Assembly: GCF_047470865.1 (NCBI RefSeq)
Contig: NZ_JAZDRH010000004.1
Coordinates: 114,739-178,738, forward strand
From: JAZDRH01 sp047470865
GTDB taxonomy: Bacteria; Pseudomonadota; Gammaproteobacteria; Pseudomonadales; Pseudomonadaceae
Direction of reading: 5' to 3'
Length of the DNA stretch: 64,000 bases
Every line of letters starts with the position of its first letter. Positions within the stretch are counted from its first letter, which is position 1. The notes below the pieces were generated by a model. That model did not search any database. It was given only the letters and a program-made list of their open reading frames with translations, and had not been told where the DNA came from. The translations under genes were made by a program, and so were the position numbers. Positions 7,799 to 17,844 of the stretch are shown in pieces.

Positions 7799-9682
7799 TT
7801 ACACCTGACGATAAATTAACGAGCCTTGTTCTTTAAAACGTTCAGACTGTTCTTTAAAGCCCGCTTCAATAGCCTTTTGCTCATCGGTTAAGCCATTTTC
7901 ATTAGCATAATCACGCACTTCTTGGGTGATTTTCATTGAACAGAATTTTGGTCCACACATTGAACAAAAATGCGCTACTTTGGCAGAGTCCTTAGGCAAG
8001 GTTTCATCATGGAAGGCACGCGCTGTATCAGGATCTAAACCTAAGTTAAATTGATCTTCCCAGCGAAACTCAAAGCGCGCTTTGCTCAGTGCATTATCAC
8101 GAATTTGCGCCCCTGGATGGCCTTTGGCTAAGTCCGCCGCATGCGCAGCAATTTTGTAGGTAATAATGCCTGTTTTTACATCATCTTTATTCGGTAAACC
8201 TAAATGCTCTTTAGGTGTTACATAGCACAGCATGGCACAACCATACCAACCAATCATTGCCGCCCCTATCCCTGAAGTAATATGGTCATAACCTGGTGCA
8301 ATATCTGTCGTTAACGGACCTAGGGTATAAAAAGGCGCCTCATCACAGCACTCAAGTTGCTTATCCATATTTTCTTTAATCATGTGCATTGGTACATGGC
8401 CAGGGCCTTCAATCATGCACTGCACATCATGCGCCCATGCTTTTTTGGTCAGCTCACCTAAGGTTTCTAGCTCACCAAACTGTGCCGCATCATTGGCATC
8501 GGCAATAGAACCTGGGCGTAAGCCATCACCTAAGGAAAAGCTAACATCATAGGCTTTCATGATTTCGCAGATTTCATCAAAATGCGTATATAAGAAGTTT
8601 TCTTGATGATGCGCTAAGCACCACTTGGCCATAATAGAACCACCACGCGAAACAATACCTGTTACCCGCTTGGCAGTCAGTGGTACATAGCGCAGCAATA
8701 CGCCCGCATGAATAGTAAAATAGTCAACGCCCTGCTCGGCCTGCTCAATTAAGGTATCGCGAAACAGCTCCCAAGTTAAATCCTCAGCCACACCATTTAC
8801 TTTTTCGAGAGCTTGATAGATAGGCACTGTACCTACAGGAACAGGCGAGTTACGAATAATCCACTCGCGCGTTTCGTGAATATGCTTGCCTGTGGATAAG
8901 TCCATAATGGTATCTGAGCCCCAACGGATACCCCACGTCAGTTTTGCCACTTCTTCTTCAATAGATGAACCTAAAGCGCTATTGCCAATATTTCCATTAA
9001 TTTTTACCAAGAAATTACGCCCAATAATCATGGGTTCTAGTTCTGTATGGTTAATATTGGCAGGTAAAATAGCGCGACCACGGGCAATTTCATCACGCAC
9101 AAATTCAGGGGTAATTACGTTTGGAATCGCAGCTCCAAAGCTAAAGCCTGCATGCTGCTGAGCAAGCAAGCCTGCTTCGCGCGCTTGCTCTAGCTTCATG
9201 TTTTCACGAATAGCCACATACTCCATTTCTGGCGTGATAATGCCTTTTTTCGCATAGTGCATTTGCGTGACATTTTGCCCAGCTTTAGCTCGGCGTGGAT
9301 TACGTAAATGGGCAAAGCGCATTTTGGCTAGCTCTTCACTGTTTAACCGCGCTTGCCCAAACTCTGAAGTTAAGCCTGATAAGCGCTCAGTATCACCACG
9401 CTCATCAATCCAAGCGCTACGTACATCCGCCAAACCTTTGCGCACATCAATTGTAATATTAGGATCCGTGTATGGACCGGAAGTGTCGTACACCAAAACA
9501 GGCGCATTCTCTTCGCCACCAAAGGCAGTTGGCGTAGTGCTTAAACTAATTTCACGCATAGGCACACGAATGTCTGAGCGCGAGCCCTCAACATAGATTT
9601 TGCGTGAGTTGGGAAAAGGTTGTATTGATTGTTGATCGACTTGTGCAGTTTCACTTAAGTGTGTCGAAACATTTTGGCTCAT
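7799..9682 (-). CDS. thiC: Phosphomethylpyrimidine synthase ThiC
   Basis: A 627-residue radical-SAM-type enzyme converting aminoimidazole ribotide to HMP-phosphate, the pyrimidine half of thiamine. The noncanonical CX2CX4C iron-sulfur motif is at the C-terminus (Cys573, Cys576, Cys581, in HFCSMCGPKFCSM), and the long core with GDGLRPG, EGPGHVPMH and APGYDHITSGIG blocks is intact. Length matches the proteobacterial enzyme. The ATG has GGAGAG at good distance, directly below a TPP riboswitch, so thiamine pyrophosphate should repress it. Confidence 0.97.
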   Translation of the reverse strand: MSQNVSTHLSETAQVDQQSIQPFPNSRKIYVEGSRSDIRVPMREISLSTTPTAFGGEENAPVLVYDTSGPYTDPNITIDVRKGLADVRSAWIDERGDTERLSGLTSEFGQARLNSEELAKMRFAHLRNPRRAKAGQNVTQMHYAKKGIITPEMEYVAIRENMKLEQAREAGLLAQQHAGFSFGAAIPNVITPEFVRDEIARGRAILPANINHTELEPMIIGRNFLVKINGNIGNSALGSSIEEEVAKLTWGIRWGSDTIMDLSTGKHIHETREWIIRNSPVPVGTVPIYQALEKVNGVAEDLTWELFRDTLIEQAEQGVDYFTIHAGVLLRYVPLTAKRVTGIVSRGGSIMAKWCLAHHQENFLYTHFDEICEIMKAYDVSFSLGDGLRPGSIADANDAAQFGELETLGELTKKAWAHDVQCMIEGPGHVPMHMIKENMDKQLECCDEAPFYTLGPLTTDIAPGYDHITSGIGAAMIGWYGCAMLCYVTPKEHLGLPNKDDVKTGIITYKIAAHAADLAKGHPGAQIRDNALSKARFEFRWEDQFNLGLDPDTARAFHDETLPKDSAKVAHFCSMCGPKFCSMKITQEVRDYANENGLTDEQKAIEAGFKEQSERFKEQGSLIYRQV

Positions 9683-9759
9683 ATCAGGCTCTCCAGAACA
9701 CGAACGAAAATGTCGGGCGACCTGACGGCAAGAGGCAACCTGCCTATAACAGCAGAATT

Positions 9760-9856
9760 ATCTTGTTCCCTACGCGAGTCTTAACTCGATCAGGTTCAAC
9801 GGGATCCGGAACAACTCCGATCTCAGCCTTATGGCACCCCGACAAGAACAAGCAAC
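9760..9856 (-). promoter_or_regulatory. TPP riboswitch (THI element) upstream of thiC
   Basis: On the minus strand the conserved THI-box pieces appear in order: CGGGGTGCC (about 9834-9842), GGCTGAGATCGGAG, then CCCGTTGAACCTGATC (about 9788-9803), and AGGGAACAAGA closing the P1 stem against TCTTGTTC. The aptamer ends about 80 bases before the thiC ATG. The expression platform between 9683 and 9760 contains further inverted repeats near GGCAGGTTGCC and the GGAGAG ribosome site, so control of translation initiation is likely. Confidence 0.93.
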
Positions 9857-9998
9857 AGTCTCGCAGGTGATGCCCAAAACAGCAAGTCTGGTTCTCAAAT
9901 AAAGCGATTTATAAACTAGATACATAAGTAAACTTGACCAATCCTCAAGTGAGCTTTAGCCTTAAGCGATATTGCTTTGATTATGAGGCTCATTAAGG

Positions 9999-11420
9999 AT
10001 GCGTAAGCTCTATCTCGTCGTAGCCATTAGCGCTATGTACAGCACTTCTGCACTGGCGGCTCAACCTAGCAGCCTAATGGACGTGTATCAACTGGCCGTA
10101 CAAAACAATGCTGACCTTGCCGCAGCACATGCCAACTATAAAGCCCAAAGCGAGGTCGTGCCTCAAGCCAAAGCCGGTTTATTACCACAAATTGGCTTAG
10201 GCGCTGGCATAGAAAGCTCACGTACTACAGTCAATACTGCTACTAGCAATATGCCTTTAGTGGGTACAGTACCTGGCAGTAAAAATACCAGCAACCGTAA
10301 TGGGCATGTCTATCAAGCCAGCCTAAGCCAACCTTTATTTCGCTTAGATCGCTGGTATCAACTGAAAGCGGCCAAGGCCGTTAATGAGCAGGCCACCATT
10401 GAGCTATCTGCGGTTGAACAAAGCTTAATCCTCAATAGCGCTGAAATTTATTTTGCCATCTTACGCGCACAAGATAACTTAGCCACCACTAAGGCCGAAG
10501 AAAAAGCCTTTAAACGTCAGTTTGATCAAGCCAATGAAGCTTTTAAAGTCGGCTTAACAGATAAAACTGATGTACTGCAAGCGCAAGCCGCCTATGATGC
10601 CACCCGTGCTAATCGCATCTTGGCAGAACGCATGGTAAAAGATGGTTTTGAAGCATTAACTACACTGACCAATACCGAACTAGATGCCATTGAAGGTATT
10701 AAACATAGCTTGCCAGTGCTAGCACCTGTACCCAATAACGCGCAACAATGGGTAGATACTGCCACCCAGCAAAACTTACAGCTTCAAGCTATTAATTACG
10801 CGGTAGATGCTGCAAGTGAAAGCGTTAAACAACGCAAATCTGGCCATGCGCCAAGCGTAGATGCTGTTATTCAATACCGTAAAGGCGATAACGACGCCTT
10901 AGGATTTACCAACAGCGGCTCTCCTTATGCACCCCATTTTCGTGGTAATGCAGAGCAAAGCAGTATTGGTATACAGCTAACCATTCCGCTCTATACCGGT
11001 GGTATGATTAGTTCACAAGTACGCGAAGGGGTTTACCGTTTAGAATACGTAGAGCAACAACGCGAAAGTATCCGCCGCCAAATTGTGCAAAACACACGCA
11101 ATTACCATCGCGCCGTAAATACCGATGTCGAACAAATTCAAGCCCGCAAACAAGCTATTATCTCCAACCAAAGTGCTGTTGAAGCAACACAAGTTGGTTA
11201 TGACGTAGGTACACGCAATATTGTTGACGTATTAGACGCACAGCGCCAGCTATATGCTTCTGTGCGTAATTACAATGATGCCCGTTATAGTTATATCCTC
11301 AACAATTTACGTTTGCAGCAAGCGGCAGGTACATTAAGTCCAAATGACCTTATGGCGTTAAGTAGTTATTTATCGCCTTCCTATAATCCAGATAAAGATT
11401 TTTTACCGCCTATTCAATAA
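9999..11420 (+). CDS. tolC: TolC-family outer membrane efflux channel
   Basis: A 473-residue protein with a signal peptide ending ALA before residue 22 and the internal duplication typical of outer-membrane efflux proteins: two long helical halves with LPQIGLGAGIE (about 60-70) and the later IGIQLTIPLYTGGM (about 324-337), GYDVGTRNIVDVLDAQRQLY near the end of the second repeat. Its position beside thiC matches Pseudomonas opmH, the TolC-like channel used with type I secretion and efflux pumps. No inner-membrane pump genes are adjacent. Confidence 0.92.
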   Translation: MRKLYLVVAISAMYSTSALAAQPSSLMDVYQLAVQNNADLAAAHANYKAQSEVVPQAKAGLLPQIGLGAGIESSRTTVNTATSNMPLVGTVPGSKNTSNRNGHVYQASLSQPLFRLDRWYQLKAAKAVNEQATIELSAVEQSLILNSAEIYFAILRAQDNLATTKAEEKAFKRQFDQANEAFKVGLTDKTDVLQAQAAYDATRANRILAERMVKDGFEALTTLTNTELDAIEGIKHSLPVLAPVPNNAQQWVDTATQQNLQLQAINYAVDAASESVKQRKSGHAPSVDAVIQYRKGDNDALGFTNSGSPYAPHFRGNAEQSSIGIQLTIPLYTGGMISSQVREGVYRLEYVEQQRESIRRQIVQNTRNYHRAVNTDVEQIQARKQAIISNQSAVEATQVGYDVGTRNIVDVLDAQRQLYASVRNYNDARYSYILNNLRLQQAAGTLSPNDLMALSSYLSPSYNPDKDFLPPIQ

Positions 11421-11426
11421 TAGAAA

Positions 11427-11458
11427 AGCCCCGATAAGCCTATTTAGCTTTCGGGGCT
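11427..11458. terminator. Bidirectional terminator between tolC and pilE
   Basis: AGCCCCGA (11427-11434) pairs with TCGGGGCT (11451-11458), extended inside by AAGC/GCTT. The T-rich tail (TTTTCT) is on the minus strand, so it mainly ends the minor pilin operon. Confidence 0.8.
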
Positions 11459-11489
11459 GATTCCTCACAACCCTTATTTTTGAAGCCTA

Positions 11490-11939
11490 TTAATTTCGCC
11501 AACAGTTTTTATTGCCGGTTGAGGCTGTAAATTCGCTAGTATAGGAGTTATATATTAAATTCCCACACTCTGCGTCATCAAACTTAGGGTAAGCAGTTAT
11601 AACAAACTGATCTTCTTTATCATAGGGGATTGTTATTTCATGCCCGTCTTCATCATATAAAATTTTATTTTTAGGCCAAGACAATTCATACTCATAATAT
11701 TTCATTTCTTTAAGTTTATCTTCAAGCTTTAAATGCTTAAATTCATTAGCCATATAAAAATTCTGTATAAGAAAACGTTTTTGTCTTGCAATAACCTCAA
11801 ACGTCATATCAATAGCTTCAGCTCGCTTTGCACGTTTTGCATATTCTTGATAAGAAGGCAAAGCTATTGAGCTAATAATAGCAAGCACTAGAATAGTAAT
11901 TAATAGTTCTAACAGCGTAAATCCATTATTACTCTTCAT
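11490..11939 (-). CDS. pilE: Minor type IV pilin PilE
   Basis: A 149-residue prepilin with a short leader ending in Gly6, cleavage before Phe, and Glu at mature position 5 (NNG/FTLLELLITILVLA), followed by the hydrophobic assembly helix. Two cysteines near the C-terminus (DAECGN and NKNCWRN) can form the pilin disulfide loop. It is the last gene of the fimT-pilE operon, overlapping pilY2 by eleven bases; in P. aeruginosa pilE holds the same terminal place. Base composition is AT-rich like the rest of the operon. Confidence 0.85.
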   Translation of the reverse strand: MKSNNGFTLLELLITILVLAIISSIALPSYQEYAKRAKRAEAIDMTFEVIARQKRFLIQNFYMANEFKHLKLEDKLKEMKYYEYELSWPKNKILYDEDGHEITIPYDKEDQFVITAYPKFDDAECGNLIYNSYTSEFTASTGNKNCWRN

Positions 11940-12267
11940 TGCTTATTCTCCTTTTTTTAGCTTCCTCAATATTGTAGTTACGAAGATCCTCATCATGCTC
12001 ATAATACTCTAAACTTAAAACTTCAGTAGGGTTAGTATTTTTTTTATAAACATAATATATTGAGTAACCTGGCTTTAGCTTATATATAACCGGAGAAGAA
12101 TTAAACAGAACTGAATTACTTATATAGAGAGATGACTTTTCCGTAGTAACCAAATTTCTACCTAAATCAATATCTAGAACAATAGCGTTTGTTTCACTAA
12201 TATCGCTAGCATAAGAGTTAACAATAAACATAAAACCAAATACTATAAATAAATATTTAACCGGCAT
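11929..12267 (-). CDS. pilY2: PilY2-like small exported protein
   Basis: A 112-residue protein with an N-terminal signal peptide (MPVKYLFIVFGFMFIVNSYA) and a beta-rich remainder. Identification rests mainly on size and place: P. aeruginosa PilY2 is about this long and lies between pilY1 and pilE. Its ATG overlaps the pilY1 stop (TAATG), and its end overlaps pilE, so translation is coupled throughout. The function of PilY2 in pilus biogenesis is poorly defined. Confidence 0.6.
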   Translation of the reverse strand: MPVKYLFIVFGFMFIVNSYASDISETNAIVLDIDLGRNLVTTEKSSLYISNSVLFNSSPVIYKLKPGYSIYYVYKKNTNPTEVLSLEYYEHDEDLRNYNIEEAKKRRISNEE

Positions 12268-13319
12268 TATTCATTACTCCCCCAAGCAATACGTCCAACT
12301 GTACCTTCATCTATATATATACTTTGGCAGCCAGCCCCCGTGCATAATTCAAACATATCTACTTTATCTGTACTACCTAAGGTAAAGCCGCCAGCACCAT
12401 CAGTTTTAATACCTGACACAATGAAATTTTTGATATCTAAGCTATTTTTATCAATCAAAACATTTGTTTTAGTTTGCCTGCCCTCTAACGGATCAATGGC
12501 ATAAGTCCAAGAAGAAATAGACCCGCCACAAGCATTTTTACTACTTACCATTGATTGAAATAATAGTGTCTTGCCAAATAAAACTCCATTTTGTACCACT
12601 CTTTCATTTTGTCCCTTGTCAAAATCAATAACCCAACCTACCTTACCTGGAAAGTAGTCTGACCATTTCATCAATCCAGTCTTAGGAGGAGGGATATATC
12701 CTGTTACTTTAACAAATTCAATATTTTCACCTTCTATTGCCCGCACTACTTGATTTTTTCCATCGATTTTTACAACTTTTTCTTTAATTTCTCTAGTGGC
12801 TAGCCGAGAACGTGGAGTAGGTTCAAACTCAAACCTACCAGAGCTATAGCCTATAAGAGGTTTAATACCATAATAACTTTGTACAGAGTTATCTACTTTG
12901 TCAGAACTAGTTATATAACGGCCCGTGCCAAATGTTAAAAAATGATCACCGTTTGCCATAAACATCACATTGGGTTTAGTAGTGATACTTTGCCTTTTAC
13001 CATTTTTATCTCTAGCTACTATGATAGGGTCTCTAATCTGATCAAAGTCACTCTGCAATGAGTTTGTATCAGGCGCTAATTTTGGTGAGGCATACCATAG
13101 ATTACCTTGATAGTCCCCTGCGTAAAGTCTATCTATTACCGTTCCTCTTGTCTTACGACGAAAATACGCAGCTGTAGTAACGCCTGAAATACCATTGGCT
13201 AGCCCTTCCTCGCCATAAAAAACTGCCCACTCCCTACCGATGTTATTAGCAAAATCAACAAAAATTATAGAACCTCTACCATGGGTCGCATCTGGATCAT
13301 AGCCATTACCTAGGACTAC
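12267..13319 (-). pseudogene. pilY1: PilY1, C-terminal part, out of frame with the rest
   Basis: This frame continues PilY1 without interruption directly after the point where the N-terminal frame stops. From 13319 it reads VVLGNGYDPDATHGRGSIIF, and later LYAGDYQGNLWYA, the typical closing part of the PilY1 beta-propeller, and ends GRIAWGSNE at about 350 residues. An ATG-like start is not available near its beginning; the first internal methionine-type start is far inside the domain (13058, TTG). Joined to the upstream 857 residues it makes about 1,200 residues, near the usual PilY1 length, so I treat it as one gene broken by a missing base. Confidence 0.85.
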
Positions 13320-15889
13320 ACCCCAAGAGTATCAAATGTTAGCTGAGCACCATCTATTTTCCAAATGTCGTAAAACTCATGTACTGGAATAATCACTGGA
13401 CTAGCATAGGTATAACCTAGCTTGGTATGTTTTAATTCTAATGTTTTATCTGTATAATCCCATAAGAGTTTTATATTGTTAGGTTCTGTAATATCTAAAG
13501 CAAAAACCCCTTTTCCTCCTGCACCTAAGGTGCCTACTAATACAGTACGCCAACTACCATTAATAATTACATCTGAAACAACAGGCGTAGCATCAACATA
13601 GTATTGATGTAGTTTTTTACCATATTTAGGCGAAGTTAATTTGTTTAAATTTTTAATCACCGCTTGTGGAATATACGAAAATACTTCCTTACCTGTATTG
13701 GCATTAAATGCATGCAACATACCATCATTACTGCCTACATAAAGCATTGGTGTTCTATTTTTCATATCGGCTGCAAACTTAGTATAACTTGGTGAAGCTC
13801 CTCCAGTTGTATAGCCTTCCATAAGAATAGGTAGAGCACTCGCCCCATGCACAACTACAGGTTTAGAATTAATAATATCTCCGAGTCTGTATTCTCTTCT
13901 TCTAAATATTTCACCATTCGCTAGCTGATTCGAACCACGAATAAACTGTAAACGAGATTCTCCAAGTTTGTCATCTTTGTTTGTGTCTGGGTTAATATTT
14001 AACAAATATTTATAATCATCAGATATTTCACTCCAAGTGAAATCAATCATTTTATGCTTAATATTAAGACCAGAACCTGCTGTTATTGAGGTTTTAACCA
14101 CTCGTCTATCAATATCTTTTTCTGAACTTAAGCTACGTTCTAACAGCTCTTTTGCACCTGCAGCCCATAATGCTGATGAGCTGCCCTTCTCATCAGTTTT
14201 AGTTGCTTTAATATTTCCTGTCCAACCTTCTTCTGAGTCAAAGGTTGCTTGGTAGGAAACACTATAGGACTTACTTAAATCTTGTGCCTCAACAATCCCT
14301 GAGCTTATAGCAGGGCTAGTGCCATAGGTTTGCCTTTCACCAACACGCTGAATAATTCGATTAAACGCAATAATCAAATCATCTGGTCGATCAACACTGA
14401 AAAACTCACCTCGCGTATTAATAGCCGCATGCCACAAGTCATATATTTTTCCTTGGGTGTCATATACAGGCGGCCATACTTTGCCATCTAGATTTTCAAA
14501 CGTAGGTCTGTCTTTTGTTTCATCCCATACAGGGTAGTTATTGGGATTTTTATTTGGGTCCGTCACTAAGGTACTACTTAAACCAAAAGCGACCATAAAG
14601 TTAGACATGTGTTGCCATGTTGCAGGGTTATTTTTTGGGTTCCAAAAATCGCCCCCTTCTTCATAATAGGGTACTAGGTCACTTGGCAAGTCCACCAACT
14701 TTCTTGCCCAATAATAAAATGCCGTATCTGCTAAAGTACCAGAATGACTATCCCCATATGGGCTGTTATTCGTGTAAGGAATACCGCTACCTTGGCCATC
14801 TAATGTGCCTAGCTGAATACTAGAGCCGTCATAATTACCAACAACACTACTATCAGTCCATCCGCCATCGGTTAATAGAATATGGTAATTTGCTCGACAG
14901 CTATGCACTTTAGGCTCGCCGTACTTTTCAACTACTTCCTCGGCGTATAAAAATTTGCGGATGTCTGAATAAGACATCGCCTCGATTTCTTCAGGTGTTT
15001 TCCCTCTGCGTTGTAACTCTTCTGGAATATCAATATAAGCTTCTTTAGTGGAAACATATTCACCTGCTCTTCGAATAACAAGATGTAATGGAGTTCCACC
15101 GGGGGCTGTCAAGTTTGCAAGCCAGTTAAAAAAATTATATTTATGCTCACCAGAGAATTTTTCAAAATAATTAGACCTATTATAGTATTCACTTCTTATA
15201 TAACAGTTTTCAATTGCATTTGGAGATTGTTTCCCTCTAGCTGGTAAGAAACAGCTAGTCATATCTTGCCAAATAAACCTTATATTAGAGGGTAGTTGTG
15301 AAAATGCGATATTAGCAGATGACTGTACTGCCAGCATGCGCGTTCTATAAAAGCTATACCAAATAGCATACCTTTTTACGCCCTCTTCTCCATAGTCAGT
15401 ACGGATATTTCTTTTTTCAAAACATTGAGCTTCATTATAAGGTTTATCTTTGCATTGCTTACTGCCAACAACCTTATTGGGATCTAATTTATAGTAATAA
15501 AGATCATAATCATTTATATCGCTTAAATTCGTTTTTAAATATCCATTATAATACTTTTTAGGATATGGATTTTCATATAATTCAAATTCAATTCCATTTG
15601 CACCATAAGTATATTTGTAAGGCAGTTTATAATCATATTCCGGATTAAAAAAACTAACATTACAAATATGGCTTTTCACACAAAATTCATAACTACTTAG
15701 TCCATCTGGCGTTCTTTCTGTATCCATAGACCCCGAATTATCAATGGTAACAATAATATTAGGCTCCACATTAACTGGCATATCCAAGGGCATCTGAAGC
15801 GGATGATCAGCGCTATTAGATATTTCAGATGAAGCATATAAAGGAGTTAAAATAAAAAATAAAGATAAGATATTAAATAATTTCATCAC
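13316..15889 (-). CDS. pilY1: PilY1 pilus-tip adhesin, N-terminal part (frameshifted)
   Basis: 857 residues with a signal peptide (about 1-20) and a von Willebrand A domain whose MIDAS motif is DNSGS (residues 50-54). The first blades of the C-terminal PilY1 beta-propeller follow (LYVGSNDGMLHAFNANTGKE and LVGTLGAGGKGVFALDITEP). PilY1 caps the type IV pilus, promotes its extension, and acts in adhesion and surface sensing. The frame ends abruptly at DTLGV* (13316-13318), while the neighbouring frame carries on the domain. Its ATG overlaps the pilX stop (ATGA). The gene is AT-rich. Confidence 0.9.
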   Translation of the reverse strand: MMKLFNILSLFFILTPLYASSEISNSADHPLQMPLDMPVNVEPNIIVTIDNSGSMDTERTPDGLSSYEFCVKSHICNVSFFNPEYDYKLPYKYTYGANGIEFELYENPYPKKYYNGYLKTNLSDINDYDLYYYKLDPNKVVGSKQCKDKPYNEAQCFEKRNIRTDYGEEGVKRYAIWYSFYRTRMLAVQSSANIAFSQLPSNIRFIWQDMTSCFLPARGKQSPNAIENCYIRSEYYNRSNYFEKFSGEHKYNFFNWLANLTAPGGTPLHLVIRRAGEYVSTKEAYIDIPEELQRRGKTPEEIEAMSYSDIRKFLYAEEVVEKYGEPKVHSCRANYHILLTDGGWTDSSVVGNYDGSSIQLGTLDGQGSGIPYTNNSPYGDSHSGTLADTAFYYWARKLVDLPSDLVPYYEEGGDFWNPKNNPATWQHMSNFMVAFGLSSTLVTDPNKNPNNYPVWDETKDRPTFENLDGKVWPPVYDTQGKIYDLWHAAINTRGEFFSVDRPDDLIIAFNRIIQRVGERQTYGTSPAISSGIVEAQDLSKSYSVSYQATFDSEEGWTGNIKATKTDEKGSSSALWAAGAKELLERSLSSEKDIDRRVVKTSITAGSGLNIKHKMIDFTWSEISDDYKYLLNINPDTNKDDKLGESRLQFIRGSNQLANGEIFRRREYRLGDIINSKPVVVHGASALPILMEGYTTGGASPSYTKFAADMKNRTPMLYVGSNDGMLHAFNANTGKEVFSYIPQAVIKNLNKLTSPKYGKKLHQYYVDATPVVSDVIINGSWRTVLVGTLGAGGKGVFALDITEPNNIKLLWDYTDKTLELKHTKLGYTYASPVIIPVHEFYDIWKIDGAQLTFDTLGV

Positions 15890-16542
15890 TTATTAACTCC
15901 AAGTGAAAAGTTAACAAATACAGTTTCTATAATTCTGTCTTTATTGTATTCATAAGCTTCCAAATTCTGATCTGGCACACTAAACACTTTTTCTTTCCCT
16001 CTACCTTTTATTTTGTAGAAGTGATAGCCTTGCCCCGTCGAAGCTGACATCCAATCTGCGTCAAAAGAATAAGAGTTCATAGCAGAACCCCTGCCATGTC
16101 TTATATTATACGCACTTGGGTTTATATAAAATGTATAAGAGCTTAGTACAAAAAGTGGATATTCTTTATCATTATAAACTATAGAGTTTAGGTTAATATC
16201 TGGGGAGACGCTATAGTCATGACCAATTTCATAAATATTCATGCAGGGTATATTGTTTCCTAGTTCCTGACGTGAAAGATCAGTACCACAATGAATTGAT
16301 TGCACTTCTGATGCTTGTGTTTTTTCCACTAAGAATCTAGAACCATATAGCCTATATTCTGCATCACGCACAACCTTGCTTACAGAATAACTTAAACTTT
16401 TATTGACAATTCTAGCCCTTACATAATCTGTTTCATAATTTGAAACCTTAATTGTTGAAATAACATAAATAGTAAAAATTATTAAAAACACAAGCACTAC
16501 AATTAAAACAGATCCATTTTGTTTTCTCATAACACTATCCAT
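15886..16542 (-). CDS. pilX: Minor pilin PilX
   Basis: Up to 218 residues; the ATG at 16530 (MRKQNG) may be the real start instead of 16542. The processing site is QNG/SVLIVVLVFLIIF, with no Glu at mature position 5, as usual for PilX/GspK-type minor pilins. The rest is a mixed alpha/beta periplasmic domain with YSVSKVVRDAEYRLYG close after the helix. It overlaps pilW and pilY1 by a few bases. PilX forms part of the priming minor pilin complex with PilV, PilW, FimU and PilY1. Confidence 0.8.
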   Translation of the reverse strand: MDSVMRKQNGSVLIVVLVFLIIFTIYVISTIKVSNYETDYVRARIVNKSLSYSVSKVVRDAEYRLYGSRFLVEKTQASEVQSIHCGTDLSRQELGNNIPCMNIYEIGHDYSVSPDINLNSIVYNDKEYPLFVLSSYTFYINPSAYNIRHGRGSAMNSYSFDADWMSASTGQGYHFYKIKGRGKEKVFSVPDQNLEAYEYNKDRIIETVFVNFSLGVNK

Positions 16543-17329
16543 TATAAATATACTCTGTAATAGAAATCATTTCATAAATTTTATTTTTATCGTCAGCAAT
16601 AGTCTCCCCAGTTTCTTCCTTCCAATGATTTAAGCTATCATTTTTAACCTTAGATCCAACATCTTCTGAAAGCAGTATCAAAAAATTTAAAGCCACTACC
16701 TTATCTGTTGGCTTCAGGTCCTTTATTGGAATAACCTTAACTGATAAATCATTAATATCCTTATTACTAGTAACTGCATAAACCTTAAACCCTTCAATAT
16801 TTTCTGCAATTACTGCATCTTTCGCAACTAAGCGTGCTTCAATTAACTTTCCTTCCTCCATATTAATCATATAATCTGAGTAATATACTATTTTTTTTAC
16901 TCTATCATAATAAATTTCACATATTTCGTTTGTACAAGCTTTAAAATTTGAATTACTAGTTGGCATGTTAATATTTTCTAAATTTTTATTTTTTGTACCC
17001 GCTCTAAAGCATACTCCATCTGTAACTTTGTTCTTTAGCGGCTTAATAAATTCTCCAGCAGAGAAATCTTGGCATTTATTCATTCCTTTTATCTCAGGAA
17101 AGATTATATATTTCTCACTAAGAGGGTCTGTACTCATACCTAAAAATCTAACTTCTCTAGCGAGCATATCTCCAAAAAAACGCGCATTGGCTAATAGTTC
17201 TTTTTTCTTTTGGTTAAACTCATAACTACTGACATAATTTATATACATGGTGCTAACACCCACCATCAAAAAAGCAGACAGAGATATTGTAATTAGCAAC
17301 TCAATCAAGGTAAAACCTGCGCTTTTCAT
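16535..17329 (-). CDS. pilW: Minor pilin PilW
   Basis: A 264-residue prepilin with leader MKSAG, mature Phe1 and Glu5 (FTLIELLITISLSAFLMVGVS). The size and the segment ARFFGDMLAREVRFLGM right after the helix are typical of PilW. The ATG overlaps the pilV stop (ATGA). It belongs to the minor pilin subcomplex that initiates pilus assembly. Confidence 0.85.
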   Translation of the reverse strand: MKSAGFTLIELLITISLSAFLMVGVSTMYINYVSSYEFNQKKKELLANARFFGDMLAREVRFLGMSTDPLSEKYIIFPEIKGMNKCQDFSAGEFIKPLKNKVTDGVCFRAGTKNKNLENINMPTSNSNFKACTNEICEIYYDRVKKIVYYSDYMINMEEGKLIEARLVAKDAVIAENIEGFKVYAVTSNKDINDLSVKVIPIKDLKPTDKVVALNFLILLSEDVGSKVKNDSLNHWKEETGETIADDKNKIYEMISITEYIYNG

Positions 17330-17844
17330 AAGTCGGTACTCACTTTAAATAAGCAATAGTCCTTATATTCTTCATTTGCTGTAAAGCAACTATCTGCGCG
17401 ATCTTTCCAGGCTAATATTAAAAGCACACTCTGCCCCTCATTTTGAGGCTTTACTGTAGAAATGCTAAAACCTAATTTTTTAACCTTAGCATGCCAGCAA
17501 CCAAGGAATTTTTTATTGAAATCTTCATCTTCTGTATTTTCTAAATTACCACAAGTAGCACTAGAGTATTTTATTCCATTACCATCAAAAATAGCATTAT
17601 CTTCATTTATACCTTCATAAAAATAGCTATGTTCTGTATTAGCGTAAACTTGCTCTCTATTTGCTCTCATAAAATTAATGAGTTGATCATTTAATGAGAT
17701 AGCTTTAAGGTACATATCTGATTCAACTGTTTCTAGAATTGTTCTATTTTGTATACCAAATATTGCCAATAAACCAAAAACAAAAATAAAAACACTTATT
17801 AACAGTTCAATTAACCCTACCCCTCTCTCATTAATCATCTTCAT
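17326..17844 (-). CDS. pilV: Minor pilin PilV
   Basis: I start it at the ATG at 17844, which has AGGAG seven bases before it, giving 172 residues; two earlier ATGs are in frame. The leader MKMINERG is followed by VGLIELLISVFIFVFGLLAI with Glu5. GLLAIFGIQNR and the SMRAN-like NFMRANRE pattern are PilV traits. It overlaps the end of the fimT/U gene. Confidence 0.85.
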   Translation of the reverse strand: MKMINERGVGLIELLISVFIFVFGLLAIFGIQNRTILETVESDMYLKAISLNDQLINFMRANREQVYANTEHSYFYEGINEDNAIFDGNGIKYSSATCGNLENTEDEDFNKKFLGCWHAKVKKLGFSISTVKPQNEGQSVLLILAWKDRADSCFTANEEYKDYCLFKVSTDL

